A stretch of DNA of 64,000 nucleotides from Chloroflexota bacterium (GTDB lineage: Bacteria; Chloroflexota; Anaerolineae; Aggregatilineales; Phototrophicaceae). The stretch's first letter is position 1. Every line of letters starts with the position of its first letter. The position numbers and the translations under genes were made by a program. Under the pieces are notes generated by a model. That model searched no databases. It worked only from the letters and a program-made list of their open reading frames with translations, and was not told the DNA's origin. The DNA is taken from contig WTGJ01000020.1 in the NCBI GenBank assembly GCA_011523615.1, positions 253,511-317,510 of the forward strand. The letters are read 5' to 3'. Below are positions 8,344-17,281 of this stretch, piece after piece.

Positions 8344-11300
8344 CCGCGGATCACATCCGGCAGTTCCGCCAGCTGCAGCGCGCGATCATAATTCGTCGCA
8401 TCGAGGGAGGCCAGGGCACCTGCGATCAGCCTGCGATATTCCTGGATCAGCGTTCGTTCCACGCGCCGTACCCTGGCATAGCCGAACAGATCCAGGGGAG
8501 TTCCCCGCAAGCGACGCAAAGACACCAGGATGCGGTAACCCACATCCAGCCAACTGCCGAAGGCCAATTTGCGCTTCATGCCCAATGCCCGCAAGAACGG
8601 TGGGTGCAATAGATACTGATGACTCGCCCCTTTGCCGAATTGTGCCTGCAAAGCCTCTTTGAACTCTCGCTTGAGGTGCAAGCGCGCGACTTCATACTCG
8701 TCTTTGTAGGCCATCAGCTTGAACAGGTAACGAGCCACCGCTTCGCTGAGGCGGCTTTCACCGGGCATGGTTTGCTTCTCGGCGGCTTGCACTCTGCGCA
8801 CATCATCCGCGTATTGCCGGGCATAAGCGGCATTCTGGTAAGCGACCAGCTCGGGGATGCGCCAGCGCAGCAAGCGCTCCAATTCACTGTCACGTTCTGC
8901 CCCTACCGAATCCAGAATCGCTTCCTCCTGAGCGGTGAGTTTCGCGGCCACCGGCGTTGGTGGGCTGCGTTTCGCCTGCTCCGCGGCCACCCATTCCGGC
9001 AGCGCGACGGCCGCCCGACCCAGGCGGAAGGCATTCTGGTTCATCGCCACTGCCACGCCATTATGGGCGATCGCTTCTTCGATATGGCTCGCATCGACGA
9101 GCAATCGGCCGCTTTGATAAGCTGCCCCCAAAACGATCATATTGGCGGCCATGTGATCGGCAAAAAATTGCTCCGCCAGGGCGACCGCATCCAGGACCAC
9201 ATTCTGTTTGGCTCGGCTGCGTTCCTCGATCTGTTTCAACAGCAGCGCCTGGGCCGGGTAGGCGCTATCGACATCGGCGATCATATGACCCGTCGGCACT
9301 TCGCTGCAAGATACGATGGCCGTGGTGCGGTCCTTGGCGGCGCGGCTCAAGTTGGCTTCGGCCACACCGGCCAATAAGTCGTACACCAGGTAGAGATCGG
9401 CTTCCGCGGCGGAAACTTTGCCGGTACCTGCTTCTTCCTCGCGGTTGATTTTCAAGCTGGACACCACCGGGCCGCCTTTTTGGCTCAAACCGGTCTGATC
9501 CAAACTGCGGATGTGGAAGCCCGCCAGCAATGCCGCCGTACCGAGGATCTGGTTCGTAGTAACCACACCCGTGCCGCCAATCCCCACCATCACCACCTGG
9601 CAACCCTCGGCCGCTGTTTCGGGTGCTGCCGGTAGCGCCACGTCCATCGAGAAAGGCAGGATTGGCTGTTGTTCCACCTGCCCTGCTTCCACCTTGAGGA
9701 AAGCCGGGCAATCGCCATCCAGGCAGGAGTAATCCAAATTGCAGGAGGATTGGTGGATCTGCGTCTTGCGGCCGAATTCCGTCTGGATGGGTTGCACACT
9801 GAGGCAATTGGACTTTCGCCCACAATCGCCACAACCTTCGCAGACCGCCTCGTTGATGTAAATGCGCGTATTCGGCGTTTCGGCGATCCCCCGCCGTCGT
9901 TTGCGGCGCAAATTCGCCGCGCATTCCTGATCGTAAATCAGCGCGGTGACTCCTTCGGTTTCACGCAAGACCTGCTGCGCCTCGTCGAAATCATCCCGCG
10001 ACCAGAGTTCCGCGTTCTCAGACCAGCGGGCATCTTCCGCAAATTCACTGCCCATGCCCTGAATGATCAAGATGCGCCGCACTCCCTCCGCTTCCAATTC
10101 CCGGGTCAAGGCCGGAATCGAAAGCAGGCCATCGGCCGGTTGCCCGCCGGTCATGGCCACGGCCGAGTTGTACAGGATTTTGAACGTCAAGTTGACGCCA
10201 GCCGCCACGGCCTGACGGATCGCCAGAGTGCCGGAATGCGTCAACGTGCCATCGCCGATGTTCTGAAAGACGTGTTCGATCTCGCTGAAGGGAGACATCC
10301 CCACCCAATGAGCGCCTTCGCCACCCATCTGCGTCAGGCCGAAGGTGTTGCGATCCATGTAGTGAGCCATCGTATGGCAACCGATCCCCGCCACGGCCAG
10401 CGAACCATCCGGCACGACCGTCGAGCGGTTGTGCGGGCAACCCGAGCAATAATATGGGGTGCGGGCGAGCAGAGAGATTGCACCAGGCGCTGGCTCTCCC
10501 GCAGCGACGCGCCAATGGTGCGTCAGGTCGGCCGGTAAGCACTGGGAAAGTCGTTTCGCCAATATCCCACGCAAGGCATCGGCATCCAGGCTGCCATAAG
10601 GTGGGATCAATGGTTTGCCCTGTTCATCCTCTTTGCCGACGATGCGCGGGGCGGCGGTCGCACCATACAATGCACTCTGCAGGAACAGCTCAAGGAAGGC
10701 CCGCTTTTCCTCAACGACGAGTATCTCTTCCAGGCCCTGGGCAAATTCCCGCACGATTTCACCATCGAGGGGATACATCATGCCGATTTTGAGGATGCGG
10801 ACGCCATAGCGTTCGAGATCAAGCAAGCTCAGGCCCAACTCCCGCAATGCCTGTCGTACCAGGTAGTAGCTGTGACCGGCCGCAGCGATGCCGAGCCAGG
10901 CAGCGGCGCTTGGGACGGTGATGCGGTTGATCGGATGGCTCCGTGAAAAGCTTCGGGCCGCCTCGAGGCGATGGGTCACCATCTCGCGTTCTTGTTCCAT
11001 GGCATCCGGGTAGATCAGCAGGGCGTTCTGTTGCGGCCGCCAATCGCTCCCCGCCACTTGATGAGCGGGCATCTGAAAATCGTGCCGCGCTTCACTGACC
11101 GTTGCCGTTTCGAAAGCATCCGCCACATTGGTGACGATCTTCATCCCTACCCAGGAACCGCAGTAACGAGAGAGGGCATAACCGTAACGCCCATAATCCA
11201 GCAATTCCTGCACGTTTCCTGGAAACAGGATCGGCATACAGGCATCGTAAAGGGCCACTTCGGAACTGGAAGGGATCGTAGAAGACTTGCAGGCCGGATC

Positions 11301-11750
11301 ATCTCCCGCCAGGACCAACACGCCGCCTCGCTCACCGACGCCACAGTAGTTGGCATGGCGGAAAGCGTCGCCGCTGCGGTCCACGCCCGGGCCCTTGCCA
11401 TACCACATGCCCACCACACCGTCATATCGCGCACCTTCGAGCAGGTTGGCCTGTTGGCTGCCCATCAATGCAGTCGCCGCCAATTCTTCGTTGACCGCGG
11501 GCATGAAATGCACCTGGTGCTGCCGAAATAGCGGCAGATGTCGCTCCAGCGTCATGTCGAGGCTGCCCATTGGCGAGCCCCGGTAACCCGTCACAAAAGA
11601 AGCGGTGTTCCAGCCCTGCCGGCGATCGGCGCGGTGCTGATCCAATAACAATCGGGCCAGCGCCTGCGTTCCGTTCAACACGATGCGACCTTCCAACTGA
11701 AGGTATTTCGCATCCAGGCTGAACCGCCCCGGCTGATCTTTCCTGGCCAT
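8214..11750 (-). CDS. indolepyruvate ferredoxin oxidoreductase family protein (fused alpha/beta subunits)
   Basis: Oxidative decarboxylation of an aryl or branched 2-oxoacid to the acyl-CoA, reducing ferredoxin. The 1178 aa chain joins all domains. The N-terminal pyrimidine domain includes FVTGYRGSPMGSLD. The TPP domain has YYCSGCPHNRST near residue 437 and IGDGTLTHSG near 500. An iron-sulfur segment with CEGCGDCGRKSNC and CNLDYSCLDGDC lies near 633-665. The gamma domain, with VGIGGTGVVTTNQ, is near 725. A C-terminal DUF6537-type region runs from about 950. The start at 11750 has GGAG just upstream and begins with the domain; a longer frame adds 21 unlikely residues. A single-chain form near 1150-1200 aa is well known in other bacteria. 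True substrate unproven. Confidence 0.92.
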   Translation of the reverse strand: MARKDQPGRFSLDAKYLQLEGRIVLNGTQALARLLLDQHRADRRQGWNTASFVTGYRGSPMGSLDMTLERHLPLFRQHQVHFMPAVNEELAATALMGSQQANLLEGARYDGVVGMWYGKGPGVDRSGDAFRHANYCGVGERGGVLVLAGDDPACKSSTIPSSSEVALYDACMPILFPGNVQELLDYGRYGYALSRYCGSWVGMKIVTNVADAFETATVSEARHDFQMPAHQVAGSDWRPQQNALLIYPDAMEQEREMVTHRLEAARSFSRSHPINRITVPSAAAWLGIAAAGHSYYLVRQALRELGLSLLDLERYGVRILKIGMMYPLDGEIVREFAQGLEEILVVEEKRAFLELFLQSALYGATAAPRIVGKEDEQGKPLIPPYGSLDADALRGILAKRLSQCLPADLTHHWRVAAGEPAPGAISLLARTPYYCSGCPHNRSTVVPDGSLAVAGIGCHTMAHYMDRNTFGLTQMGGEGAHWVGMSPFSEIEHVFQNIGDGTLTHSGTLAIRQAVAAGVNLTFKILYNSAVAMTGGQPADGLLSIPALTRELEAEGVRRILIIQGMGSEFAEDARWSENAELWSRDDFDEAQQVLRETEGVTALIYDQECAANLRRKRRRGIAETPNTRIYINEAVCEGCGDCGRKSNCLSVQPIQTEFGRKTQIHQSSCNLDYSCLDGDCPAFLKVEAGQVEQQPILPFSMDVALPAAPETAAEGCQVVMVGIGGTGVVTTNQILGTAALLAGFHIRSLDQTGLSQKGGPVVSSLKINREEEAGTGKVSAAEADLYLVYDLLAGVAEANLSRAAKDRTTAIVSCSEVPTGHMIADVDSAYPAQALLLKQIEERSRAKQNVVLDAVALAEQFFADHMAANMIVLGAAYQSGRLLVDASHIEEAIAHNGVAVAMNQNAFRLGRAAVALPEWVAAEQAKRSPPTPVAAKLTAQEEAILDSVGAERDSELERLLRWRIPELVAYQNAAYARQYADDVRRVQAAEKQTMPGESRLSEAVARYLFKLMAYKDEYEVARLHLKREFKEALQAQFGKGASHQYLLHPPFLRALGMKRKLAFGSWLDVGYRILVSLRRLRGTPLDLFGYARVRRVERTLIQEYRRLIAGALASLDATNYDRALQLAELPDVIRGYEEIKLANVERFWADVRALGFAPAADAQPAPMKTVDSPAGGS

Positions 11751-11783
11751 CAAGCTCCACCCATGATGAACTGCCCTGCATTC

Positions 11784-11813
11784 ATTATGCCGCGCGCCTG
11801 AGGTAAATGCCAA
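11784..11813 (-). promoter_or_regulatory. promoter of the indolepyruvate oxidoreductase gene
   Basis: On the minus strand TTGGCA (11813-11808) and CATAAT (11789-11784) are 18 bases apart, five of six matches each to the sigma70 -35 and -10. Transcription would start near 11777, about 27 bases before the ATG at 11750. Confidence 0.6.
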
Positions 11814-11864
11814 GAAGGGGAACGGACCCAGGGACGTTCAGCGCATCCTGTTCAGCGCTACCCA

Positions 11865-14276
11865 TCACTTCCGGATGATGATGAGCCGCTCTGATGAGCC
11901 GCTCACCGCCAGACTCTGCCCGTCACTGCGAAAATGCACCACGCCCAGCCGATCGGTGCGGAACAGCGGCCGTTCTGCAGACAATTCGGCCAGCAAATCA
12001 GGATCAGGGCCACCCCCCAGGATGTTCTCTTCCAGATTCAAGACCAAGTACTGGGCCGCACTGCGAGACAGCAACTCATCATGCAGGGAACGAGCCGCAC
12101 CATGTTGCGGCAATTGCAAGACCGTGACCGGCTGAAGCTCCGCCAGCCAATCGGCCTGCGCCGCAGTGCTGCTGTCTCCGGTGAACAAGAAGGATACTGC
12201 GCCATATTGCAGGCGCAAGGCGAGCACGCCGTCATCCAGCCGCGCCTCACGATCGGGCGTGATATTCGGGTGCAAGACATCCAAACGGACGCCATCGCCA
12301 AAACGCAATGAATGACCCGTTCGCAAAGCCACCATTTCCTGCTGTGCCAGCGCCTCGCGCAATTCCCACAGGGCGACGTCTTCGATCGGCCGTCCGTTGG
12401 AGGCGACCAGACCCACTTCATATCGCCTCAACAAAGCGGTCAATGCAGAGATATCCCATACATCGGTTTGGCTGAGCAAGAGCAGCTCGATGCGACGGTC
12501 GTAAAACGGCATCCGATCACCGATTTGCGTGAGCAAGCGTTCGGGATGACGACCGCCGTCGATGAGCACCTGCGCGCCGCCCGGAGTCTGGATGAAGATG
12601 CCGTTACTGTTGCCTACATCCAAAAACCAGACGTGCAAATGGCCATCCGGCCGGGCCCGCCAGCGCATTGCCAGCAGGATCAACAGCAGGCATGTCACCA
12701 GCAAAGCAAACCACAGGAGCCACCGTTGGCTGAGCCAGTTGAGCCATCGTTGCCAGCGGCGCGGTTGAGAGGCAGAGACGAGGGCGATGCTCGTCAAGGC
12801 CACAAACCATAGCCCGAGCAGGGTCGGGGAAAGGGAGACAGGCACGCTGGCCAACGGGAAATCGGCGAAGGTGCGCACTACGGTGACGGTCCAGCGCAAG
12901 GCGAGGAAGGCGAACCAGAAGATCACTTCTGCCAGGGGTGGCGCGATGAAACTCAACAGCGTCGCCAACATACCCAGGCTGAGGACCAAACCCTGCACCG
13001 GGATGATCAACAGATTCACCAGCACCCACCAGGGCGAAAGATGGCCGAAATGCGCTGCGACCAAAGGCACGGTGAAGAGCGAAGCGGCCAAGGTTACCAG
13101 CACAATGGAGCGCAACAAATGCCAGGCACTACGCCAGAATCGCTGCCATTCTCGCCTCGGGTGGAAAGCGTCGGTTGGCTGCGCATCTTGTGGGGAGATC
13201 ACAGCACGCCACCGCTGGGTGCCGAAGCAAACCCCAATGCCCAGCACGCCGCCGGCGCTCAACTGAAAGCCAACATCCCAGAGCAAAGTGGGATTGGCCA
13301 AAGTCAGAATCAACGTGCCTGCCGCCAGCGACGTCAGGATGTTCACCCGTCGCCCCAGGGCGTAACCCAGCATGAGGAATACAGACATGACCGCCGCCCG
13401 CAATACGGAAGGCGATGCACCAACCAGTAAGGTGTACAAGCCGATCCACAGCACCAATACCCAGAGCAAGCGCCAACGGCCAATGCCCATCCTCTCCAAA
13501 AGCACGTTGAGGATTCCCGCCAACATGGTCATGTTAAAACCACTGATGGCGATGACATGCGCCGCCCCCACCCGCGAAAAATCATCATACACCGGCTCGC
13601 TGATGCCACTTTCATCACCCAGCAAAATGCCCGCCAGCAATCCTGCCTCCGGCTCGGCGAGCACCTGGCCGATGCGTTCCCTGGCCTCCTGACGTACCTG
13701 CCCCAGCAAAGTGCGCAATCGATTGCCGTAACCACTGCCCAGGTGCTGCACATGGGCGCTGGTCATCACGCTGAACACGCCCTGCCTCGCCAGGTAATCG
13801 GCATAAGAGAAGGCGTCTATGTCGCGCGGTTCGCTCAGCGTGCCGGTCACCTGCAGATGATCGCCATAGGCAACTGCGGTTTCGCGGCGGGCGCGCACCC
13901 AGACTCTGCCGCGGATCGGTTCGCGCCCTCCCGCGCGCAGGTATTCCCGTACGCTCAGCTGGAATTGGTTCGTGATGCCGCTGATCGCTGGTTCGGAAGA
14001 AACGACGCCGACCAGCGTGATCCCGCCCCGATTCGCCAACTCGGCCACAGCATCACTCTGCGGCCAACTGGCAATGCGCAAGGCACCCAGCGGCAAGAAG
14101 AGCAACACCAGGCTCAACTCTCGCAGGCGTGGCTGTTGCTGCCACCAGGCCAGCCCAATCGCAACACAGCAGCCAATGGCCAGCAACAACCAGAATGCGG
14201 TTGCATCCCGAGTTCCCAACGCCTCCGCCAACCAAATCCCCAATAGCCAGGAGAGCGCAAGGTAGATCAGCCTCAT
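11865..14276 (-). CDS. comEC: DNA internalization competence protein ComEC/Rec2
   Basis: Forms the inner-membrane channel for single-stranded DNA during natural transformation. The protein is 803 aa. A paired N-terminal hydrophobic hairpin is followed by an OB-fold DUF4131 region (VRARRETAVAYGDHLQVTG). The Competence domain has VIAISGFNMTMLAGIL near residue 242 and many membrane helices. The C-terminal metallo-beta-lactamase domain starts at FLDVGNSNGIF near 552. In that domain the expected HxHxDH motif reads SQTDVWDIS, so the histidines are missing, although FTGDSS and LPQHGA remain. The start at 14276 (MRLIYLALSW) is preferred; 14306 is possible. Upstream and same strand as the oxidoreductase. 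Confidence 0.92.
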   Translation of the reverse strand: MRLIYLALSWLLGIWLAEALGTRDATAFWLLLAIGCCVAIGLAWWQQQPRLRELSLVLLFLPLGALRIASWPQSDAVAELANRGGITLVGVVSSEPAISGITNQFQLSVREYLRAGGREPIRGRVWVRARRETAVAYGDHLQVTGTLSEPRDIDAFSYADYLARQGVFSVMTSAHVQHLGSGYGNRLRTLLGQVRQEARERIGQVLAEPEAGLLAGILLGDESGISEPVYDDFSRVGAAHVIAISGFNMTMLAGILNVLLERMGIGRWRLLWVLVLWIGLYTLLVGASPSVLRAAVMSVFLMLGYALGRRVNILTSLAAGTLILTLANPTLLWDVGFQLSAGGVLGIGVCFGTQRWRAVISPQDAQPTDAFHPRREWQRFWRSAWHLLRSIVLVTLAASLFTVPLVAAHFGHLSPWWVLVNLLIIPVQGLVLSLGMLATLLSFIAPPLAEVIFWFAFLALRWTVTVVRTFADFPLASVPVSLSPTLLGLWFVALTSIALVSASQPRRWQRWLNWLSQRWLLWFALLVTCLLLILLAMRWRARPDGHLHVWFLDVGNSNGIFIQTPGGAQVLIDGGRHPERLLTQIGDRMPFYDRRIELLLLSQTDVWDISALTALLRRYEVGLVASNGRPIEDVALWELREALAQQEMVALRTGHSLRFGDGVRLDVLHPNITPDREARLDDGVLALRLQYGAVSFLFTGDSSTAAQADWLAELQPVTVLQLPQHGAARSLHDELLSRSAAQYLVLNLEENILGGGPDPDLLAELSAERPLFRTDRLGVVHFRSDGQSLAVSGSSERLIIIRK

Positions 14277-14365
14277 ATCAGCCCAGCCTCTGCCGCATAC
14301 GCTCATGTTAGCGCGTACCTGCTATGCCTGTATCGTGTGGTCCGGAGTTCGGTCTCCTGCAGCAG

Positions 14366-15532
14366 TCAATCGGTCGCCCCAAAGAGCGGTGCCTGCTGCG
14401 GCGGCCGCCGGCCGTCCAGCGTGATGAAGGGCGCCGCCCGCTCCGGTGCGCGAATGCCTAAACTCCGCAGTTGCGCCAATTCGGTCAACCTCACTTGCTG
14501 CCTCGCCGCCAAAATGGCTTCCACCGCGCGCGGGCCGATGGCGGGCACGCGCAACAATTGACGCCGCTCCGCTTTCATCAGCTCGATCGGTGTGTGCCGC
14601 AAATTGGCCTCCGCCCAGGCCTGTTTGGGGTCCAGATTCAAGGGCAGATTGCCATCGTGACGAAACGGCAGCTCTTCGACATCCCAGGAATAATCCCGCA
14701 GCAGGAAGCTGCTCTGATACAAACGGAACTCGCGCCGGGGAGGGGTCGGTGCGATGTTTTCCATCGGGGTATGGGGTACCGGTGTGAAGGCGCTGTAATA
14801 GGTGCGGCTGAGGCCCACCTGTCGCAGCAAACGTTCGCTCATGGTCAGCAGCTCCAGATCCGTATCACCCACCGCACCGACCACGAATTGGGTGGCGATG
14901 CTGGCCAACCGCCCCTCCGCTTCCCGCCGCAATTCCCCCGCCCAGAGCAAGCGACCCAGCATTTCAGCGAAGAATTCCTTCTTCGGCGCCAAGGCCTGGA
15001 GGCGCTCCGCCGTCGGCCCTTCCAAATTGATGGAGACTCGATCAGCCAGTTGCATCGAGCGATGGATTTGGTCGCGTTCCGCTCCGGGCATGATTTTCAG
15101 GTGGATGTAGCCCCGATACCCGTAACGTTTGCGGATGATTTCCGCCGTGTCGATGATGCGGTCCTGCGTGGCGACACCGCCCTTGATGATGCCGGAAGAA
15201 AGAAACAAGCCATCGACCAGTTTGCGCCGCTGCAACTCATCGAAAGCCTTCGCCAGCTCATCCGGCTGGAACGTCATGCGGCGGGTTTGGCTCCGTCCGG
15301 CACGAAAAGGGCAATAATGACAATCCCGCTCACAAGCGGTGGTGAGCATCGTCTTCATCACCGGCATCGTCCCCTTGGGCGTGACGACATTGGCGATGCA
15401 GGCCGGGATGCCTTTGCGCCGCGAAAGGCTGCGCCTCTCCCGCCTCGGGCTATCCCCTACGGGTTCGAAGGAAGTGTTGTCGATTCCCTGATCGAGTTTC
15501 TGCAAGGTATCTCGTATGGACCGGACCCCCAT
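14366..15532 (-). CDS. putative DNA modification/repair radical SAM protein
   Basis: Radical SAM enzyme of the family annotated as putative DNA modification/repair protein, usually paired with a uracil-DNA-glycosylase-like partner. In the 388 aa chain the iron-sulfur motif is CERDCHYC (CxxxCxxC) near residue 68. The radical SAM barrel follows, with LFLSSGIIKGG, and a C-terminal helix-hairpin-helix (VPAIGPRAVEAIL) could bind DNA. ATG at 15532 has GGAGGGG upstream. The usual UDG-like partner is not next to it: ComEC follows and a membrane-anchored protein gene diverges. The reaction is unknown. Family assignment is firm from the motif order and HhH tail. Confidence 0.88.
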   Translation of the reverse strand: MGVRSIRDTLQKLDQGIDNTSFEPVGDSPRRERRSLSRRKGIPACIANVVTPKGTMPVMKTMLTTACERDCHYCPFRAGRSQTRRMTFQPDELAKAFDELQRRKLVDGLFLSSGIIKGGVATQDRIIDTAEIIRKRYGYRGYIHLKIMPGAERDQIHRSMQLADRVSINLEGPTAERLQALAPKKEFFAEMLGRLLWAGELRREAEGRLASIATQFVVGAVGDTDLELLTMSERLLRQVGLSRTYYSAFTPVPHTPMENIAPTPPRREFRLYQSSFLLRDYSWDVEELPFRHDGNLPLNLDPKQAWAEANLRHTPIELMKAERRQLLRVPAIGPRAVEAILAARQQVRLTELAQLRSLGIRAPERAAPFITLDGRRPPQQAPLFGATD

Positions 15533-15568
15533 GTTCCCCTCCTCTGACTGAATCAGCCGTGCGATGCG

Positions 15569-15597
15569 ATATTAGCACTTATGTTCTATTCTGCCAA
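15569..15597 (-). promoter_or_regulatory. promoter of the radical SAM gene
   Basis: On the minus strand TTGGCA (15597-15592) and TAATAT (15574-15569) are 17 bases apart. Predicted start near 15562, 30 bases before the ATG at 15532. Confidence 0.6.
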
Positions 15598-15673
15598 CGT
15601 TTTGGCAAAGTGGGACAATTCGCGCCTACACCGGCCCTGCCTACAATGGGGTTCAGGGGCGGAGGAAGCGCGG

Positions 15674-16108
15674 TTGTTCGGCACGGAAAGCGAATTCGGC
15701 TCACGCAGTTGGCTGCGCACGCACGCTCGCAGCATCTTGCTGGGCGTCATCCTGTTCACGCTCCCTTTCTATTGCCTCGGTTTCATCCTCTGGGGCATCA
15801 GCCCGAGCGGCGATTCTGCCCAACGCATCCAAACGACATACCACACCACTGAAACCCCGGCGCTCGCTTTCAGCCCCACCGCCAGCGGGATGCCATCCCC
15901 GACTTACACCCCTTCCCCCAGCCTCACACCGACCGACCGACCACCCAGCGCGACGCCCTTCCGCATCCCCCAACAACCACCGACCTCCCTGCCTTACCTC
16001 CCGCCCTCCGCCCTGCCGGCAACCGCGACGGATTACCCACTGCCCGCGACTACAGCGACCCACACGCGTGCCCCTTTGCTCCCCGCCACCAACACCGCGA
16101 GACCATGA
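15674..16108 (+). CDS. membrane-anchored Pro/Thr/Ser-rich protein, unknown
   Basis: Not recognised. GGAGG eight bases before a TTG at 15674 decides the start, giving 144 aa; an open frame reaches back to 15581 without a ribosome-binding site. After about 18 residues comes one strong membrane helix, ILLGVILFTLPFYCLGFILW. The rest (about 95 aa) is almost wholly P, T, S and A, with repeats of TPT, SPT and PAT, as in a cell-surface stalk. The C terminus ATNTARP carries no sorting signal. The tail is low-complexity and the protein would be a type II or N-in anchor. It lies 72 bases upstream of the peptidase cluster. Confidence 0.5.
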   Translation: MFGTESEFGSRSWLRTHARSILLGVILFTLPFYCLGFILWGISPSGDSAQRIQTTYHTTETPALAFSPTASGMPSPTYTPSPSLTPTDRPPSATPFRIPQQPPTSLPYLPPSALPATATDYPLPATTATHTRAPLLPATNTARP

Positions 16109-16180
16109 TCCAATTTTGTAGACTGGAAACTCTCCTGCGGAAGCGATAGAATACCCTCAATCAATATCAGGAACGCGCCT

Positions 16181-17281
16181 TTGGATCTCACCGCGCACTT
16201 GAGAGAACTGGTAGCAGCCCACGGACCCAGCGGCCACGAAGGGCCGGTGCGGGAAGTCATCCGCGCTGCCTGGGCGCCGCTCGTCGATGAATTCCAGCAG
16301 GATGGCCTCGGCAGCCTGATCGGCATCCGCCACGCCAACAGCGCCAGCCCAACGAAACGCCGCATCATGTTGGCCGCCCACATGGATGAAATCGCCATGA
16401 TGGTGCGCGACATCCGAGATGGCTTCCTCTTCGTGCGGGCCGTCGCCGGTTTCGATCACCGCCTGGCCCCTGCCCTGCCAGTGACCGTATATGGCAAGCG
16501 CGAGCTTCCCGGCATCATCGCTACCACCCCGCCGCATCTGCTCACCCCCGAATTGCGTCGGGAATATCCGGCCTGGGATACGTTGATGGTTGACCTCGGT
16601 TTGCCCGCGGCTGAGGTGGATGCCCTCGTGCAAATTGGCGATCTGGTCACGCCTGACGCTCCCCTGCTGGAATTGCGCAACGGTCGCCTGGCCGGCAAAG
16701 CCTTCGATGACCGCGCTTGTGTCGCCATCGTCACGTATTGCCTCCATGAACTGCAACATATGCAACACCACTGGGAGGTGTTGGCCACCGCGACCGCGCA
16801 GGAAGAAAGCGGTCTGCTGGGCGCCCGTACCGCCGCACAGCGGATGCAACCCGATGCCGCGATCGCCCTCGACGTCGGTTTTGCGGCACAGCCAGGCATC
16901 CACGAGGAGGAAGCGGTGATCCTCGGCGGTGGACCCGTGCTGGCCTTGGGTGCCAACATCCACCCTGCCCTCTTTCAAGGCCTGAAAGAAACCGCCCAAA
17001 AATATGAAATTGCCCACCAGGTCGAGCCCGTTCCAGCCGCCACCGGCACCGATGCCTGGGCCATCCAGACCGCTTGCGACGGCATCCCCACCGCGCTTAT
17101 CAGCCTGCCCCTCCTGAACATGCACGCTCCTGTCGAGACTCTGGACCTGCGCGATGTCGAACGCAGCGGCCGCTTGTTGGCGCATTTCATCTGTTCCCTT
17201 TCGGTGGATTTCCTCCGTGAACATTCCGGCTATGCAATGCCGACGAAAAACGATCTCTCGACCCAGGAAAGCGCCTCATGA
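16181..17281 (+). CDS. M42 family metallopeptidase (paralogue 1 of 3)
   Basis: Predicted dinuclear-metal aminopeptidase of the TET/PepA family, cytoplasmic, usually a 12-subunit tetrahedron. The 366 aa protein starts at TTG 16181 with AGGA eight bases upstream. Metal and catalytic residues are visible in AAHMDEIAMMV (H and D), AFDDRACVA (bridging D), QEESGLLGA (general base E and ligand E), IALDVGFAA (D) and NMHAPVE (H). Its stop overlaps the ATG of paralogue 2 as ATGA. Family substrates range from hydrophobic to acidic N-terminal residues; the specificity here is unknown. Confidence 0.9.
   Translation: MDLTAHLRELVAAHGPSGHEGPVREVIRAAWAPLVDEFQQDGLGSLIGIRHANSASPTKRRIMLAAHMDEIAMMVRDIRDGFLFVRAVAGFDHRLAPALPVTVYGKRELPGIIATTPPHLLTPELRREYPAWDTLMVDLGLPAAEVDALVQIGDLVTPDAPLLELRNGRLAGKAFDDRACVAIVTYCLHELQHMQHHWEVLATATAQEESGLLGARTAAQRMQPDAAIALDVGFAAQPGIHEEEAVILGGGPVLALGANIHPALFQGLKETAQKYEIAHQVEPVPAATGTDAWAIQTACDGIPTALISLPLLNMHAPVETLDLRDVERSGRLLAHFICSLSVDFLREHSGYAMPTKNDLSTQESAS

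Noticed and set aside
16145-16170. Short shared string TACCCTCAA at about 16150, 43552 and 53188
   Set aside because: Nine bases at three intergenic places without common spacing or context; consistent with chance.
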